Below are positions 33,888-45,517 of a stretch of 64,000 nucleotides of DNA, piece after piece. Position numbers and translations under genes: made by a program. The DNA is taken from assembly GCF_000423505.1 (NCBI RefSeq), contig NZ_AUIC01000007.1, positions 29,084 through 93,083 on the forward strand, read 5' to 3'. Source of the DNA: Pseudoclavibacter soli DSM 23366 (GTDB taxonomy: Bacteria; Actinomycetota; Actinomycetes; Actinomycetales; Microbacteriaceae). The notes under the pieces are model-generated. The model had not been told where the DNA came from. It ran no database searches and saw nothing but the letters and a program-made list of their open reading frames with translations. Position 1 is the first letter of the stretch. Each line of letters starts with the position of its first letter.

Positions 33888-35663
33888 TCAGAGCCCGAGC
33901 GCCTCACTGAAGTCGAACTTCTCGAGAATGCTCTTCACTTCACCCAAGAACCGTGCCGCATCTGCACCGTCGATGACTCGGTGGTCATACGACAGACTCA
34001 GATAGGCAACCGACCGAATTGCGATGGTGTCTTGGCCGTCGACGGTCAGTACGCGGGGCTGCTTGGTGACCGCACCGGTGCCGAGAATGGCAGACTGCGG
34101 CAGCGAGAAGATCGGCGTATCGATCAACGATCCGCGAGAGCCGGTATTCGTAATGGTGAACGTGCCACCGATCACGTCATCAGGCTTCAGCTTGTTCTCG
34201 CGTGAACGTTCAGCCAAGTCAGCGATGCCGGTTGCGAGACCTGAGAGGTCGAGTGCGCTGGCATCATGCAGCACCGGCGCATACAGACCCTGCTCGGTGT
34301 CGACGGCGAAGGCAACGTTGTCATGGTCGTGGTAGACCACGTCGTCACCGTCGATCGATGCGTTGATCGCCGGGTGGGCGGGCAACGCATGCGACGCAGC
34401 GTAGGCGAAGAATGGCAGGAAGGAGAGCTTCTGCCCGGTCTTGCTCTCGAATGCTGCTTTGTGCTGCTGGCGGAACGCAGCGACCTTGGTTAGGTCGACC
34501 TCGACGATCGAGGTGAGCTGTGCCGCATTCTGCAACGAGTGCACCAGGCTCTTGGAGAGTACCTTGCGCAGACGCGAGAGCGGCACCCGCTGACCCCGCA
34601 GGTCGGAGGCCACTGGCAGCGCGTAAGCTGACCCAGCTGTATCGGCAGCGGCAGGAGACGAAGTCGCCGCAGCCGGGGCGTTGGCGGCCTGCGCTGCCTG
34701 CGCCTGCAGCACATCTTCTTTGCGAATGCGACCACCGACGCCAGTGCCGCTCACTGCGGCCAGGTCAATGCCCAGACGTGCAGCCAGTTTGCGCACGATC
34801 GGAGTGACATAGGCATGCTGAGTGACCGCGGCCACCTTTTCATCACGAGCCGGCGCTGCCGGCGCAGCAGCCGCCGGCTCGGCAGGAGCAGCCGGCTCGG
34901 CAGCGGGAGCCGCCACCGGAGCGGGCTCAGGCTGCGAAGCAACAGGCCGCGGGGTTGCGACCGCAGGTTGCGGCTCAGGAGCAGACTCTTGAGCCGGGGC
35001 TGGAGCAGCAGGCGCAGCAGCAGCTGGCGCAGCGCCCTCGCCGACGTAGGCGAGGGTGGTGCCGACGTCGACGGTCTCGTCTTCTTGCACCAGAATCTGC
35101 TGCAGCGTGCCAGCGACAGGGGAGGGGATCTCGGTATCGACTTTGTCGGTCGAGACCTCAAGCAATGGCTCGTCAACCTCGACATGGTCGCCAACCTGCT
35201 TCAGCCAGCGGGTCACCGTGCCCTCGGTCACCGACTCACCCAGAGCCGGAAGAACGATAGCCTCGCCCGAGCCTGTTGCGGCGGGTGCGGCGGTGGCAGG
35301 AGTCTCAGCGGCCGGAGCTTCAGCTGGAGCGGCAGCGGCCGGTTCGGCGGCAGGTGCGGGCTGTGCCTCAGGCTCGGCGGTGGCCTCTTCGGCAGCCGGA
35401 GCCGCGGGTTCGGCAGCATCAGCTGCGCCGTCGCCCACTACAGCAAGTGTGGTGCCGACGTCGACGGTCTCGTCTTCTTGCACCAGAATCTGCTGCAGCG
35501 TGCCAGCGACAGGGGAGGGGATCTCGGTGTCGACTTTGTCGGTCGAGACCTCAAGCAATGGCTCGTCAACCTCGACATGGTCGCCAACCTGCTTCAGCCA
35601 GCGGGTCACCGTGCCCTCGGTCACCGACTCGCCCAGAGCCGGAAGTACGATCTGCTCACTCAT
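33888..35663 (-). CDS. dlaT: dihydrolipoamide acyltransferase, E2 of pyruvate dehydrogenase
   Basis: A 591-residue E2 core protein. There are two lipoyl domains with lipoylated lysines K43 and K174 (EVSTDKVDTEIPSP in both), Ala/Pro-rich linkers, a peripheral-subunit-binding domain (TPIVRKLAARLGIDLAAVSG, then GTGVGGRIRKEDVL), and a catalytic domain ending SYDHRVIDGADAARFLGEVK with H561 and D565. In actinobacteria this gene, often annotated sucB, is the E2 shared with AceE. The two lipoyl domains are nearly identical in DNA. The lpdA gene is just upstream. The start ATG is preceded by AAAGGAG. Confidence 0.94.
   Translation of the reverse strand: MSEQIVLPALGESVTEGTVTRWLKQVGDHVEVDEPLLEVSTDKVDTEIPSPVAGTLQQILVQEDETVDVGTTLAVVGDGAADAAEPAAPAAEEATAEPEAQPAPAAEPAAAAPAEAPAAETPATAAPAATGSGEAIVLPALGESVTEGTVTRWLKQVGDHVEVDEPLLEVSTDKVDTEIPSPVAGTLQQILVQEDETVDVGTTLAYVGEGAAPAAAAPAAPAPAQESAPEPQPAVATPRPVASQPEPAPVAAPAAEPAAPAEPAAAAPAAPARDEKVAAVTQHAYVTPIVRKLAARLGIDLAAVSGTGVGGRIRKEDVLQAQAAQAANAPAAATSSPAAADTAGSAYALPVASDLRGQRVPLSRLRKVLSKSLVHSLQNAAQLTSIVEVDLTKVAAFRQQHKAAFESKTGQKLSFLPFFAYAASHALPAHPAINASIDGDDVVYHDHDNVAFAVDTEQGLYAPVLHDASALDLSGLATGIADLAERSRENKLKPDDVIGGTFTITNTGSRGSLIDTPIFSLPQSAILGTGAVTKQPRVLTVDGQDTIAIRSVAYLSLSYDHRVIDGADAARFLGEVKSILEKFDFSEALGL
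35056..35651 (-). repeat. duplicated lipoyl-domain DNA, two 203-bp copies
   Basis: Copies at 35056-35258 and 35449-35651 are offset by 393 bp (131 codons). They differ at three positions by my base-by-base reading. The linkers between them are not repeated. This points to recent duplication or continuing gene conversion. Confidence 0.9.
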
Positions 35664-35694
35664 GTGGTGTGTCTCCTTTGGATCTGGAATCAGT

Positions 35695-37068
35695 CTAGAT
35701 GGCGTGCAGGGGCTTGCCGGCCAGATACAGCGCAGCCTCGCCGATGGTCTCGGTCTGTGTGGGGTGCGCGTGAATCAGCGGCGCAATGTCTTCGGGGTAA
35801 GCCTCCCAGTTCACGATGAGCTGTGCCTCGCCGACAAGTTCGCCGATGCGACCGCCGACACCGTGAACGCCCACGATGGGGCCGTCGATTCGACGCACGA
35901 GCTTCACGAAGCCACCAGTGCCAAGGATCGAGCTCTTGGCGTTGCCTGCCAGGTTGTATTCGTAGGCGGCGATCTGATCGTCTCCGAACTCGGCCTTGGC
36001 TTTGGCCTCGGTGTAGCCGACCGAGAACACCTGCGGCTCGCAGTAGGTGACCTTCGGCACGTTCACATCGGCGATAGCCACAGGCTCGAGACCTGCGATC
36101 TGCTCGGCGACGAAGATACCGTGCTGGTAGGCACGGTGTGCCAATTGCAGGCCTGGAACGATGTCGCCCACGGCGTAGACGCCAGGAACGCTCGTCTGCA
36201 GGGTTTCATCGACGATGACGTATCCGCGGTCGAGAGTGATGCCCACCTCTTCGTACCCCAGGTTCTGCGTCACGGGGCCGCGACCAACAGCCACCAGCAG
36301 GTAGTCGGCAGTCAGCGTAGTGCCGTCTTCGAGCGTTGCGGTGACCTGTTGGCCATCCTGCTCTGCTTTTTGAAAGCGCACACCGAGGTGGTATTTGATG
36401 CCGCGCTGCTTGTAGATGCGCTCGACATACTTGCTGATCGATACCTCTTCGTTGGGGACGAGATGGTCGAATCCCTCGACGATCGTGACGTCGACGCCCC
36501 ACGACTGCCACACGCTGGCGAATTCGACGCCGATGACGCCACCGCCCAAGATGATGGCCTTCTTGGGGATCTCGGTGAGGGTGAGAGCCTGCTCGGAGGT
36601 GATCACGCGCCCTTCGATGTCGAGCCCCGGCAGTGACTTGGAGTATGAGCCGGTGGCAAGCACGACATTGCGTCCGCGGTACACCTCACCATTGACGGTG
36701 ATCGTATTCGCCGAGGTCAGACGACCCTCACCGGCGACGACCTCAATGCCACGAGCCTTCAGCAGCCCCTGCAAGCCTTTAAATTTGGAGGCGACGATAC
36801 CCTCACGGAACTTGCTGACGCCGGCGATGTCAATCGAATCGAACAGCGCGGAGACTCCGTATTTGCCAGCCTCGCGCACCTCATCGGCGATCTCGGCGGT
36901 GTGCAGCAGTGCCTTGGTAGGCACGCAGCCGCGGTGCAGGCAGGTGCCGCCCAACTTGTCTTTCTCAATGAGGGCGACGGTGCTTCCGAGTTCACGCGCG
37001 CGCAGAGCCGCGGCGTAGCCGCCGCTTCCTCCACCGAGAACGATGAGGTCGAATTCATGCTCAGACAA
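35695..37068 (-). CDS. lpdA: dihydrolipoamide dehydrogenase, E3
   Basis: FAD enzyme that reoxidises the lipoyl arms of E2 and makes NADH. It has 457 residues. The FAD-binding motif is LIVLGGGSGGYAAALRARE, and the redox disulphide is C43/C48 in GGTCLHRGCVP. The NAD-binding GGGVIGVEFASVW, the second FAD motif VYAVGDIVPGLQLAHRA and the C-terminal HAHPTQTE base are present. It lies 31 bp upstream of the E2 gene on the same strand, so they form an operon. It can serve pyruvate and oxoglutarate complexes alike. Confidence 0.96.
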   Translation of the reverse strand: MSEHEFDLIVLGGGSGGYAAALRARELGSTVALIEKDKLGGTCLHRGCVPTKALLHTAEIADEVREAGKYGVSALFDSIDIAGVSKFREGIVASKFKGLQGLLKARGIEVVAGEGRLTSANTITVNGEVYRGRNVVLATGSYSKSLPGLDIEGRVITSEQALTLTEIPKKAIILGGGVIGVEFASVWQSWGVDVTIVEGFDHLVPNEEVSISKYVERIYKQRGIKYHLGVRFQKAEQDGQQVTATLEDGTTLTADYLLVAVGRGPVTQNLGYEEVGITLDRGYVIVDETLQTSVPGVYAVGDIVPGLQLAHRAYQHGIFVAEQIAGLEPVAIADVNVPKVTYCEPQVFSVGYTEAKAKAEFGDDQIAAYEYNLAGNAKSSILGTGGFVKLVRRIDGPIVGVHGVGGRIGELVGEAQLIVNWEAYPEDIAPLIHAHPTQTETIGEAALYLAGKPLHAI

Positions 37069-37267
37069 GTTGATCTCCTTGGTTGGCAGATGGGTGACAG
37101 ATGCGTCTATGCAGAGTCTGCAAAGAGCCTACTACGGGGCTTTCAGTGCGCGAAAACGTATACGTCTCCGTGTCTTCGGGTTCTCGGACACCTGTTCGAG
37201 TGCACCGTGCGCTGCTGGCGAACACGGATCAGCCATGCCCGGTTGTGCAGACAAGTACTCTGGATAT

Positions 37268-38197
37268 ATGCGATTCCGTGAACCCGTCTATCAACTGCGC
37301 GCCGAACTCGGCACGCTGCCCCGAAACGCCCCGCTGGTCGCGGCGCTGAAGGGCTATGCCGACGCGGGCTCAGTGGTCGAGCTGTTCAACGACAACCTTC
37401 TCGAGCACCTTGAGTCGCAGCCGGTGGTCTGGTTCGACCCCGATGAGCTGCTCGACTATCGTTCTCGACGCCCAGTGGCATACCTCGAAGCTGATCGTCT
37501 GACCGAGATTTCGCGCCCGTCTTTGCAGCTTTCTCTGCTGCATGATCAGACCGGCGCTCCTTTCTACCTTCTGCACGGTTTTGAGCCCGACTTCCGATGG
37601 AATGCCTTCTTGAAAGACCTGACCGGGCTGATCGACGATCTCGAGATGAGCACGGTCACCTGGATGCACTCCATTCCCATGCCGGTGCCCCACACCCGGC
37701 CCGCGAGCAGTGCGGTCAGCGGCAATCGTCCCGAGATCATTGAGCAGTTCAGCGTGTGGCACCCCACCACCTCGATGCCCGCAGCGGCACTGCATGTGCT
37801 CGAGTACGACTTAATCGAGGCAGGCTACGACGTCGCCGGCTTTGTCATGCTCACTCCGCACTACTTGGCTGAGACCGAATATCCACCGGCCGCTGTGGCC
37901 GCCACCGAACGCGTCGCCGTGGCCACCGGCCTTGCACTGCCAAGCGACGACCTGCGCGAAGAGGCACACGATTTCACCGAACGTCTCAACGAGCAAGTCG
38001 CAGACAACGCCGAGCTGCAGACCATGGTCGCCAACCTCGAGGTGCGACACGACGAGTACCTCAAGTCGCTGACGCCGGGCGCGCTGAGCCCCGATCAGGT
38101 GCCGAGCGCCGATGAAATCGGTGCCGAGTTCGAGAGTTTCTTGGCTCGACAGCCCACCGGCGATGATGACACCGATTCAGGCTCAACACTGTCGTAA
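37268..38197 (+). CDS. PAC2-family protein
   Basis: A 309-residue protein of the PAC2 (proteasome-assembly-chaperone-2-like) family, common in actinobacteria and without a settled function. Family blocks are PLVAALKGYADAGSVVELFN, VVWFDPDELLDYRSRRPVAY, LLHGFEPDFRWNAFLKDLTG and MHSIPMPVPHTRP. The C-terminal 90 residues are acidic and helical. TACTCT (37256-37261) lies 6 nt before ATG 37268 with no Shine-Dalgarno, so it is probably leaderless. It is divergent from lpdA. Confidence 0.88.
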   Translation: MRFREPVYQLRAELGTLPRNAPLVAALKGYADAGSVVELFNDNLLEHLESQPVVWFDPDELLDYRSRRPVAYLEADRLTEISRPSLQLSLLHDQTGAPFYLLHGFEPDFRWNAFLKDLTGLIDDLEMSTVTWMHSIPMPVPHTRPASSAVSGNRPEIIEQFSVWHPTTSMPAAALHVLEYDLIEAGYDVAGFVMLTPHYLAETEYPPAAVAATERVAVATGLALPSDDLREEAHDFTERLNEQVADNAELQTMVANLEVRHDEYLKSLTPGALSPDQVPSADEIGAEFESFLARQPTGDDDTDSGSTLS

Positions 38198-38267
38198 CTC
38201 GTCACTGTCATAACTCCTCACAGGCCGGTGTCGACGCTGCGCGAGGTCGCGGCACAGCCGCATCGAT

Positions 38268-39140
38268 TCACCACGTGACGCGAGTCAGCTGATCTGAGAT
38301 ACGCCAGAGCCGCTTGGCCTCGGTTTGTTCATCAGCAACACGACCGATCTCGACCAGCTGCGGTTGTTGCCCGCGCACTGCTGGCGAGACCAACGATCCG
38401 CCCGGCACTGCCTCACTGTGCAGCGCAGTAACCAACGTGTTGGCCTGGGTAGTGACATCGAGACTGCGCACGCGATCGACCAAGGGCCGGGGGATGGCCG
38501 CGCCGAGCCCCAGCGCAGGCTCTGGCTGAAACGCCAGGGAACGCACCCGCTTCGGGTAGTCGCGGACCCGTGGGTCACGGGTGCGGCGGTCGAGTTCACG
38601 GGCGAACAGCAGCTGTGCCCGCTTGCTCTGCGCGAAGGCTCGGCCGGCGCGATAGCCATGGTCGAACCGCAGATCGTGGAACCGGGTGCTGGCCATGCGC
38701 CAGACCGAAGACGTCAGCGACACCACCGATGCCTGTTTGGCTGCGCTGGTCAGCAGCAGACCCGTCCAAACGAAATGCCCAAGGTGGTTGACCCCAAAGT
38801 GCCATTCGAAGCCGTCTTCAGTGAGCGTGCGCGAAGCGATGCCACGTACTTCGGCGAGATTGAGCAGCAGACTCCAGTCATCATGACGCACAAGGTATTC
38901 GGCGGCGGCATCTTTGATGGAGTTGATCGACGAGAGGTCGAAACTGATCGTGTCGATGACTGCATCAGGGGCAGCCTGCAGCAGCTCTTCGCGCAGCGCC
39001 TGCAGGCGATCGTTCGATCGAGCCGTCAGTGTGAGGGCGTAGCCATGCTGCGCCAACAGCCCCGCTGTGGCGCGTCCGAGCCCCGAGTCGGCACCGGTGA
39101 TCACGGCATGCCTTGCGGTGGATGGACTGGACTTACTCAC
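38268..39140 (-). CDS. short-chain dehydrogenase/reductase with altered catalytic Tyr
   Basis: A 290-residue SDR, retinol-dehydrogenase-like. The NAD(P) motif is [20 protein letters not shown], the NAG-like strand is VNHLGHF, and the catalytic serine region is [10 protein letters not shown]. The usual YxxxK reads FAQSK, so the catalytic Tyr is Phe169 (codon TTC at 38634-38636) with Lys173 kept. It may be inactive as a normal dehydrogenase or use another residue. GTG 39140 follows TAGGAT by 6 nt, a leaderless signature. Confidence 0.86.
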   Translation of the reverse strand: MSKSSPSTARHAVITGADSGLGRATAGLLAQHGYALTLTARSNDRLQALREELLQAAPDAVIDTISFDLSSINSIKDAAAEYLVRHDDWSLLLNLAEVRGIASRTLTEDGFEWHFGVNHLGHFVWTGLLLTSAAKQASVVSLTSSVWRMASTRFHDLRFDHGYRAGRAFAQSKRAQLLFARELDRRTRDPRVRDYPKRVRSLAFQPEPALGLGAAIPRPLVDRVRSLDVTTQANTLVTALHSEAVPGGSLVSPAVRGQQPQLVEIGRVADEQTEAKRLWRISDQLTRVTW

Positions 39141-39390
39141 AGCACAATCCTAGCCATCGATCTCTCGCGAAATGCCGATCTACGACAGATGCCGAGATCA
39201 CGAAACGATCACAAATCGCTGGGGCGACTCTGTCTTCTCACACCACCGGGAATAGAGGTGCCCACTGAGACGTTCACATGAGAGCGGACAGGTGTGTGGC
39301 TGCGGCCGATCGCCTGCATCCGTGGTTTAATTGGTTGTTCTCGCGCGGCTCTCCGTGACGTGCGGTGTGAATGGAAGGCACGACATCCCT

Positions 39391-40815
39391 GTGGCTGAGA
39401 AGAAGACTGCGCCGGTGAGCGACGAAACGACGACGACCGCCAGCGCTCCCGCATCTACCACGAAGAAGAGCACGAACCGCACCTCGACGGCCAGCGCGAC
39501 AAAGAAGACCACCGCCAAAAAGGCACCGGCCAAAAAGGCCACGACAACGAAGACCACGGCCAAAGCCAGCGCGGCGAAGAGCACGACCTCACGTGCGAAA
39601 ACTTCCGCCGAGGGTGGCACAAAGAGTGGCGGCGCGAGCAAACCCGCAGGCACCAAGAAGACCACCGCCAAAAAGGCACCGGCTAAGAAGGCCGCTCCCA
39701 AGACTCAGCCAGCCGAGCAGCCCGAGGCTCAGGCACCTGTTGAAGAAGTAGCGACCACGACAACGTCTATCGACACTGCCGCGGTGGCCAAAGCCACGGT
39801 GCTGCCAGGCGGCGGCTATGTGCTCTCGAACAAAGAAGAAGAAGACGTTCCCACTCAGTCGACGGCGATTACTGGCGCGACTATCGACCCGGTCAAAGAC
39901 TATTTGAAGCAGATCGGCAAGGTTGCCCTGCTCAACGCCGTGCAAGAGGTTGAGCTGGCCAAGCGCATCGAGGCCGGGCTTTACGCCGAAGAACTGCTTC
40001 GCCGCGACGAGGCCGGCGAGACCACCGGCAAGAAAGCCAAAAAATTCTCGCCGGCACAAAAGCGAGAGCTCAAGTGGGTGGTGCGCGACGGCACCAAGGC
40101 CAAGAATCACCTGCTGGGCGCAAACCTGCGTTTGGTGGTCAGCCTCGCTAAGCGCTACACCGGCCGCGGCATGCAGTTCCTCGACCTCATTCAAGAGGGC
40201 AATTTGGGTCTGATTCGTGCGGTCGAAAAGTTCGACTTCACCAAGGGCTTCAAGTTCTCAACCTATGCCACTTGGTGGATCCGCCAGGCAATCACGCGTG
40301 CGATGGCCGATCAGGCTCGCACCATCCGCATTCCGGTGCACATGGTCGAGGTCATCAACAAACTGGCGCGCGTCCAGCGTCAGATGCTCCAAGATTTGGG
40401 CCGCGAGCCCACCCCCGAAGAGCTCGCCGAAGAGCTCGACATGACCCCCGAAAAAGTCGTCGAGGTGCAGAAATACGGCCGTGAGCCGATTTCGCTGCAC
40501 ACTCCGCTGGGCGAAGACGGTGACTCGGAGTTCGGCGATCTCATCGAAGACACCGACGCTGTGGTGCCGGCCGATGCCGTGGGCTTCACCATGCTGCAGC
40601 AGCAACTCGAAAGTCTGCTCGATTCGCTGAGCGAGCGCGAGGCCGGAGTCATCCGCATGCGCTTCGGCTTGGGCGATGGCATGCCCAAAACCCTTGACCA
40701 GATCGGCGACACGTTCGGCGTGACCCGTGAGCGCATCCGCCAGATCGAATCCAAGACGATGGCCAAGCTGCGGCACCCGTCGCGCTCTCAGGCGCTGCGC
40801 GACTACCTCGAGTGA
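39391..40815 (+). CDS. sigA: primary sigma factor RpoD/SigA
   Basis: Housekeeping sigma factor, about 474 residues. The first ~110 residues are Lys/Ala/Thr-rich and repetitive ([13 protein letters not shown] occurs twice), like a histone H1 tail. Region 1.2 is [20 protein letters not shown], region 2 is [20 protein letters not shown] then [20 protein letters not shown], and region 4.2 is [23 protein letters not shown] 39391 is the chosen start; GTG 39367 is possible. About 250 bp before it have no gene. The stop overlaps the parE start by one base. Confidence 0.95.
   Translation: MAEKKTAPVSDETTTTASAPASTTKKSTNRTSTASATKKTTAKKAPAKKATTTKTTAKASAAKSTTSRAKTSAEGGTKSGGASKPAGTKKTTAKKAPAKKAAPKTQPAEQPEAQAPVEEVATTTTSIDTAAVAKATVLPGGGYVLSNKEEEDVPTQSTAITGATIDPVKDYLKQIGKVALLNAVQEVELAKRIEAGLYAEELLRRDEAGETTGKKAKKFSPAQKRELKWVVRDGTKAKNHLLGANLRLVVSLAKRYTGRGMQFLDLIQEGNLGLIRAVEKFDFTKGFKFSTYATWWIRQAITRAMADQARTIRIPVHMVEVINKLARVQRQMLQDLGREPTPEELAEELDMTPEKVVEVQKYGREPISLHTPLGEDGDSEFGDLIEDTDAVVPADAVGFTMLQQQLESLLDSLSEREAGVIRMRFGLGDGMPKTLDQIGDTFGVTRERIRQIESKTMAKLRHPSRSQALRDYLE
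39502..39683 (+). repeat. direct repeat inside the sigA N-terminal region
   Basis: A 29-bp stretch encoding [10 protein letters not shown] occurs identically at 39502-39530 and 39655-39683, 153 bp (51 codons) apart. The stretch between is also Lys/Ala/Thr-rich. It can change in length by slippage or recombination. Confidence 0.8.
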
Positions 40816-42920
40816 TGGCAGACACACCACAGCAGAGCGCCTACTCTGCCAGCCAGCTCTCGGTGCTCGAGGGCCTCGAAGCAGTACGCAAGCGCCCGGG
40901 CATGTACATCGGGTCGACCGACTCCCGCGGACTCATGCACTGCCTATGGGAGATTATCGATAACTCGGTTGACGAGGCTCTCGGCGGGTTCGGCTCTGAG
41001 ATCGAGATCGTACTGCACCCCGATGACAGCATCGAGGTGCGCGATCGCGGCCGTGGCATCCCCGTCGACATCGAGCCCAAGACCGGACTCAGCGGTGTCG
41101 AGGTCGTCATGACCAAGCTGCACGCCGGTGGCAAGTTCGGTGGAGGCTCATATACGAGCTCCGGCGGCCTCCATGGTGTTGGCGCGTCAGTGGTGAACGC
41201 GCTCAGCGCCCGACTCGACGTGCAGGTCGATCGCGGCGGCAAAACCTGGCAGCTCTCGTTCCGACGTGGTGCACCCGGCATCTTCGATGATTCGGCAGGC
41301 AGCGGCGCCGATGCGCCGTTCACCCCCTTCGACGACGCCACCCCAGCAGATCAACGTCTGCGAGTGGTCGGCAAAGCCAAGAAGGGCGTCACCGGCACGC
41401 GCGTGCGCTACTGGGCCGATCCGCAGATCTTCACCAAGGGCTCGCACTTCAGCCTTGCCGACCTTGAGGCCCGCGCTCGACAGACCGCGTTTCTCGTACC
41501 CGGCCTGCAGCTCGATCTGCTCGATGAGCGCGAAGCGCAGAACAGTCATGAGCAGTTTCGCTTCGACGGCGGTATCTCTGAATTCGTCGACTATCTGGCC
41601 GCAGATGCGCCCATCACCGACACGTGGCGCATCGAGGGTGACGGCCATTTCACCGAGACAGTTCCGGTGCTCTCCGACGCCGGTGAGATGGTCGACTCCG
41701 AGGTGCGTCGCCAGGCGCACGTCGACATCGCGCTGCGCTGGGGCACCGGGTACGACACGGCCATCCGCTCGTTTGTGAACATCATTGCCACCCCGAAGGG
41801 CGGCACCCACCAGACCGGCTTCGAACAGGCACTGCTGAAAACGCTGCGCACGCATATCGCGAAAAACGCGCGCAAGCTGAAGGCCGGCACCGACAAAGTC
41901 GAGAAAGACGATGTGCTGGCCGGTCTCACCGCCGTGGTGACGGTGCGTCTGCCCGAGCCGCAGTTCGAAGGCCAGACCAAAGAGGTGCTCGGCACCCCGG
42001 CTGTTCGTCAGATCGTCTCCCAAGTGGTGGCCAAGGCCCTTGACGAACGACTGACCTCGACAAAGCGCGATGACAAGGCGCAATCGTCGCTGCTGCTCGA
42101 AAAAGTCGTCAGCGAGATGAAGTCGCGAGTGTCTGCTCGCGCGCATAAAGAGACCCTGCGCCGAAAGAACGCCCTCGAGTCTTCGACGCTGCCAGCCAAG
42201 CTGGTCGACTGCCGGTCGAACGACACCAGCCGCACCGAACTGTTCATCGTCGAGGGCGATTCAGCGCTCGGCACTGCCAAGATGGCGCGAAACAGCGAGT
42301 TTCAGGCTCTGTTGCCTATCCGCGGCAAAATCCTCAACGTGCAGAAGGCCAGCCTCGCCGAGATGCTGGGCAACGCCGAATGCGCCAATATCATCCAGGT
42401 CGTCGGCGCGGGTTCTGGCCGCACCTTCGACCCCGATCAGGCGCGTTATGAGCGCATCATCATGATGAGCGACGCCGATGTCGACGGCGCGCACATTCGC
42501 ACGCTGCTGCTGACCCTGTTCTTCCGCTACATGCGACCGATGGTCGAGCAGGGGCGAGTGTTCGCCGCTGTGCCCCCGCTGCATCGCCTAGTGGTGCCCG
42601 GGCGGGGCCGCCAGCCAGCCGAGATGATCTACACCTACAGCGAAGACGAGCTGCATGAGACGATCCGCCGGCTCAAACGCCAAGGGCGCTCGTATAAAGA
42701 GCCCATCCAGCGCTACAAGGGCCTTGGTGAGATGGATGCAGATCAGCTCGCCGAGACCACGATGGATCCTGCGCATCGCCTGCTGCGTCGGGTGCGACTC
42801 AGCGATCTGCAAGAGGCTGAGGGCGTGTTCAGCGTGCTCATGGGCTCAGAGGTCAACCCGAGGCGCGAATTCATTCTCGAGGCCAGCGGCGAGATCGATC
42901 GCGAGCGCATCGACGCCTAA
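40815..42920 (+). CDS. parE: type IIA topoisomerase B subunit, ParE-like (topoisomerase IV)
   Basis: A 701-residue GyrB/ParE ATPase subunit. The GHKL ATP site shows EIIDNSVDEALGG, VRDRGRGIPVDI and SGGLHGVGASVVNALS. The TOPRIM domain has FIVEGDSALGTAKMARN and IIMMSDADVDGAHIRTLL. The ATG shares one base with the sigA stop (TGATG), so translation is coupled. The sigA-parE-parC position matches the second type IIA pair of Streptomyces and other actinobacteria, hence ParE rather than GyrB; the sequence alone cannot exclude gyrase. Confidence 0.9.
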   Translation: MADTPQQSAYSASQLSVLEGLEAVRKRPGMYIGSTDSRGLMHCLWEIIDNSVDEALGGFGSEIEIVLHPDDSIEVRDRGRGIPVDIEPKTGLSGVEVVMTKLHAGGKFGGGSYTSSGGLHGVGASVVNALSARLDVQVDRGGKTWQLSFRRGAPGIFDDSAGSGADAPFTPFDDATPADQRLRVVGKAKKGVTGTRVRYWADPQIFTKGSHFSLADLEARARQTAFLVPGLQLDLLDEREAQNSHEQFRFDGGISEFVDYLAADAPITDTWRIEGDGHFTETVPVLSDAGEMVDSEVRRQAHVDIALRWGTGYDTAIRSFVNIIATPKGGTHQTGFEQALLKTLRTHIAKNARKLKAGTDKVEKDDVLAGLTAVVTVRLPEPQFEGQTKEVLGTPAVRQIVSQVVAKALDERLTSTKRDDKAQSSLLLEKVVSEMKSRVSARAHKETLRRKNALESSTLPAKLVDCRSNDTSRTELFIVEGDSALGTAKMARNSEFQALLPIRGKILNVQKASLAEMLGNAECANIIQVVGAGSGRTFDPDQARYERIIMMSDADVDGAHIRTLLLTLFFRYMRPMVEQGRVFAAVPPLHRLVVPGRGRQPAEMIYTYSEDELHETIRRLKRQGRSYKEPIQRYKGLGEMDADQLAETTMDPAHRLLRRVRLSDLQEAEGVFSVLMGSEVNPRREFILEASGEIDRERIDA

Positions 42921-42967
42921 CTGCAGTCATCGGCAGCTACGGCACAGCCGACACAGGATGCCCCACT

Positions 42968-45436
<2,469 letters not shown>

Positions 45437-45517
45437 GCGGTCGCTGCCTCTCGGTGTGCGAAGGGGATCTGTCTTGGGCAGTGCGGGCACGCCCCGGGTG
45501 TGTGACAGACTGGGGGA

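Noticed and set aside
35056..35651. Near-identical DNA copies considered as a mobile or CRISPR-like repeat
   Set aside because: Both copies are in frame and encode complete lipoyl domains with their lysines; there are only two copies and no spacer pattern.
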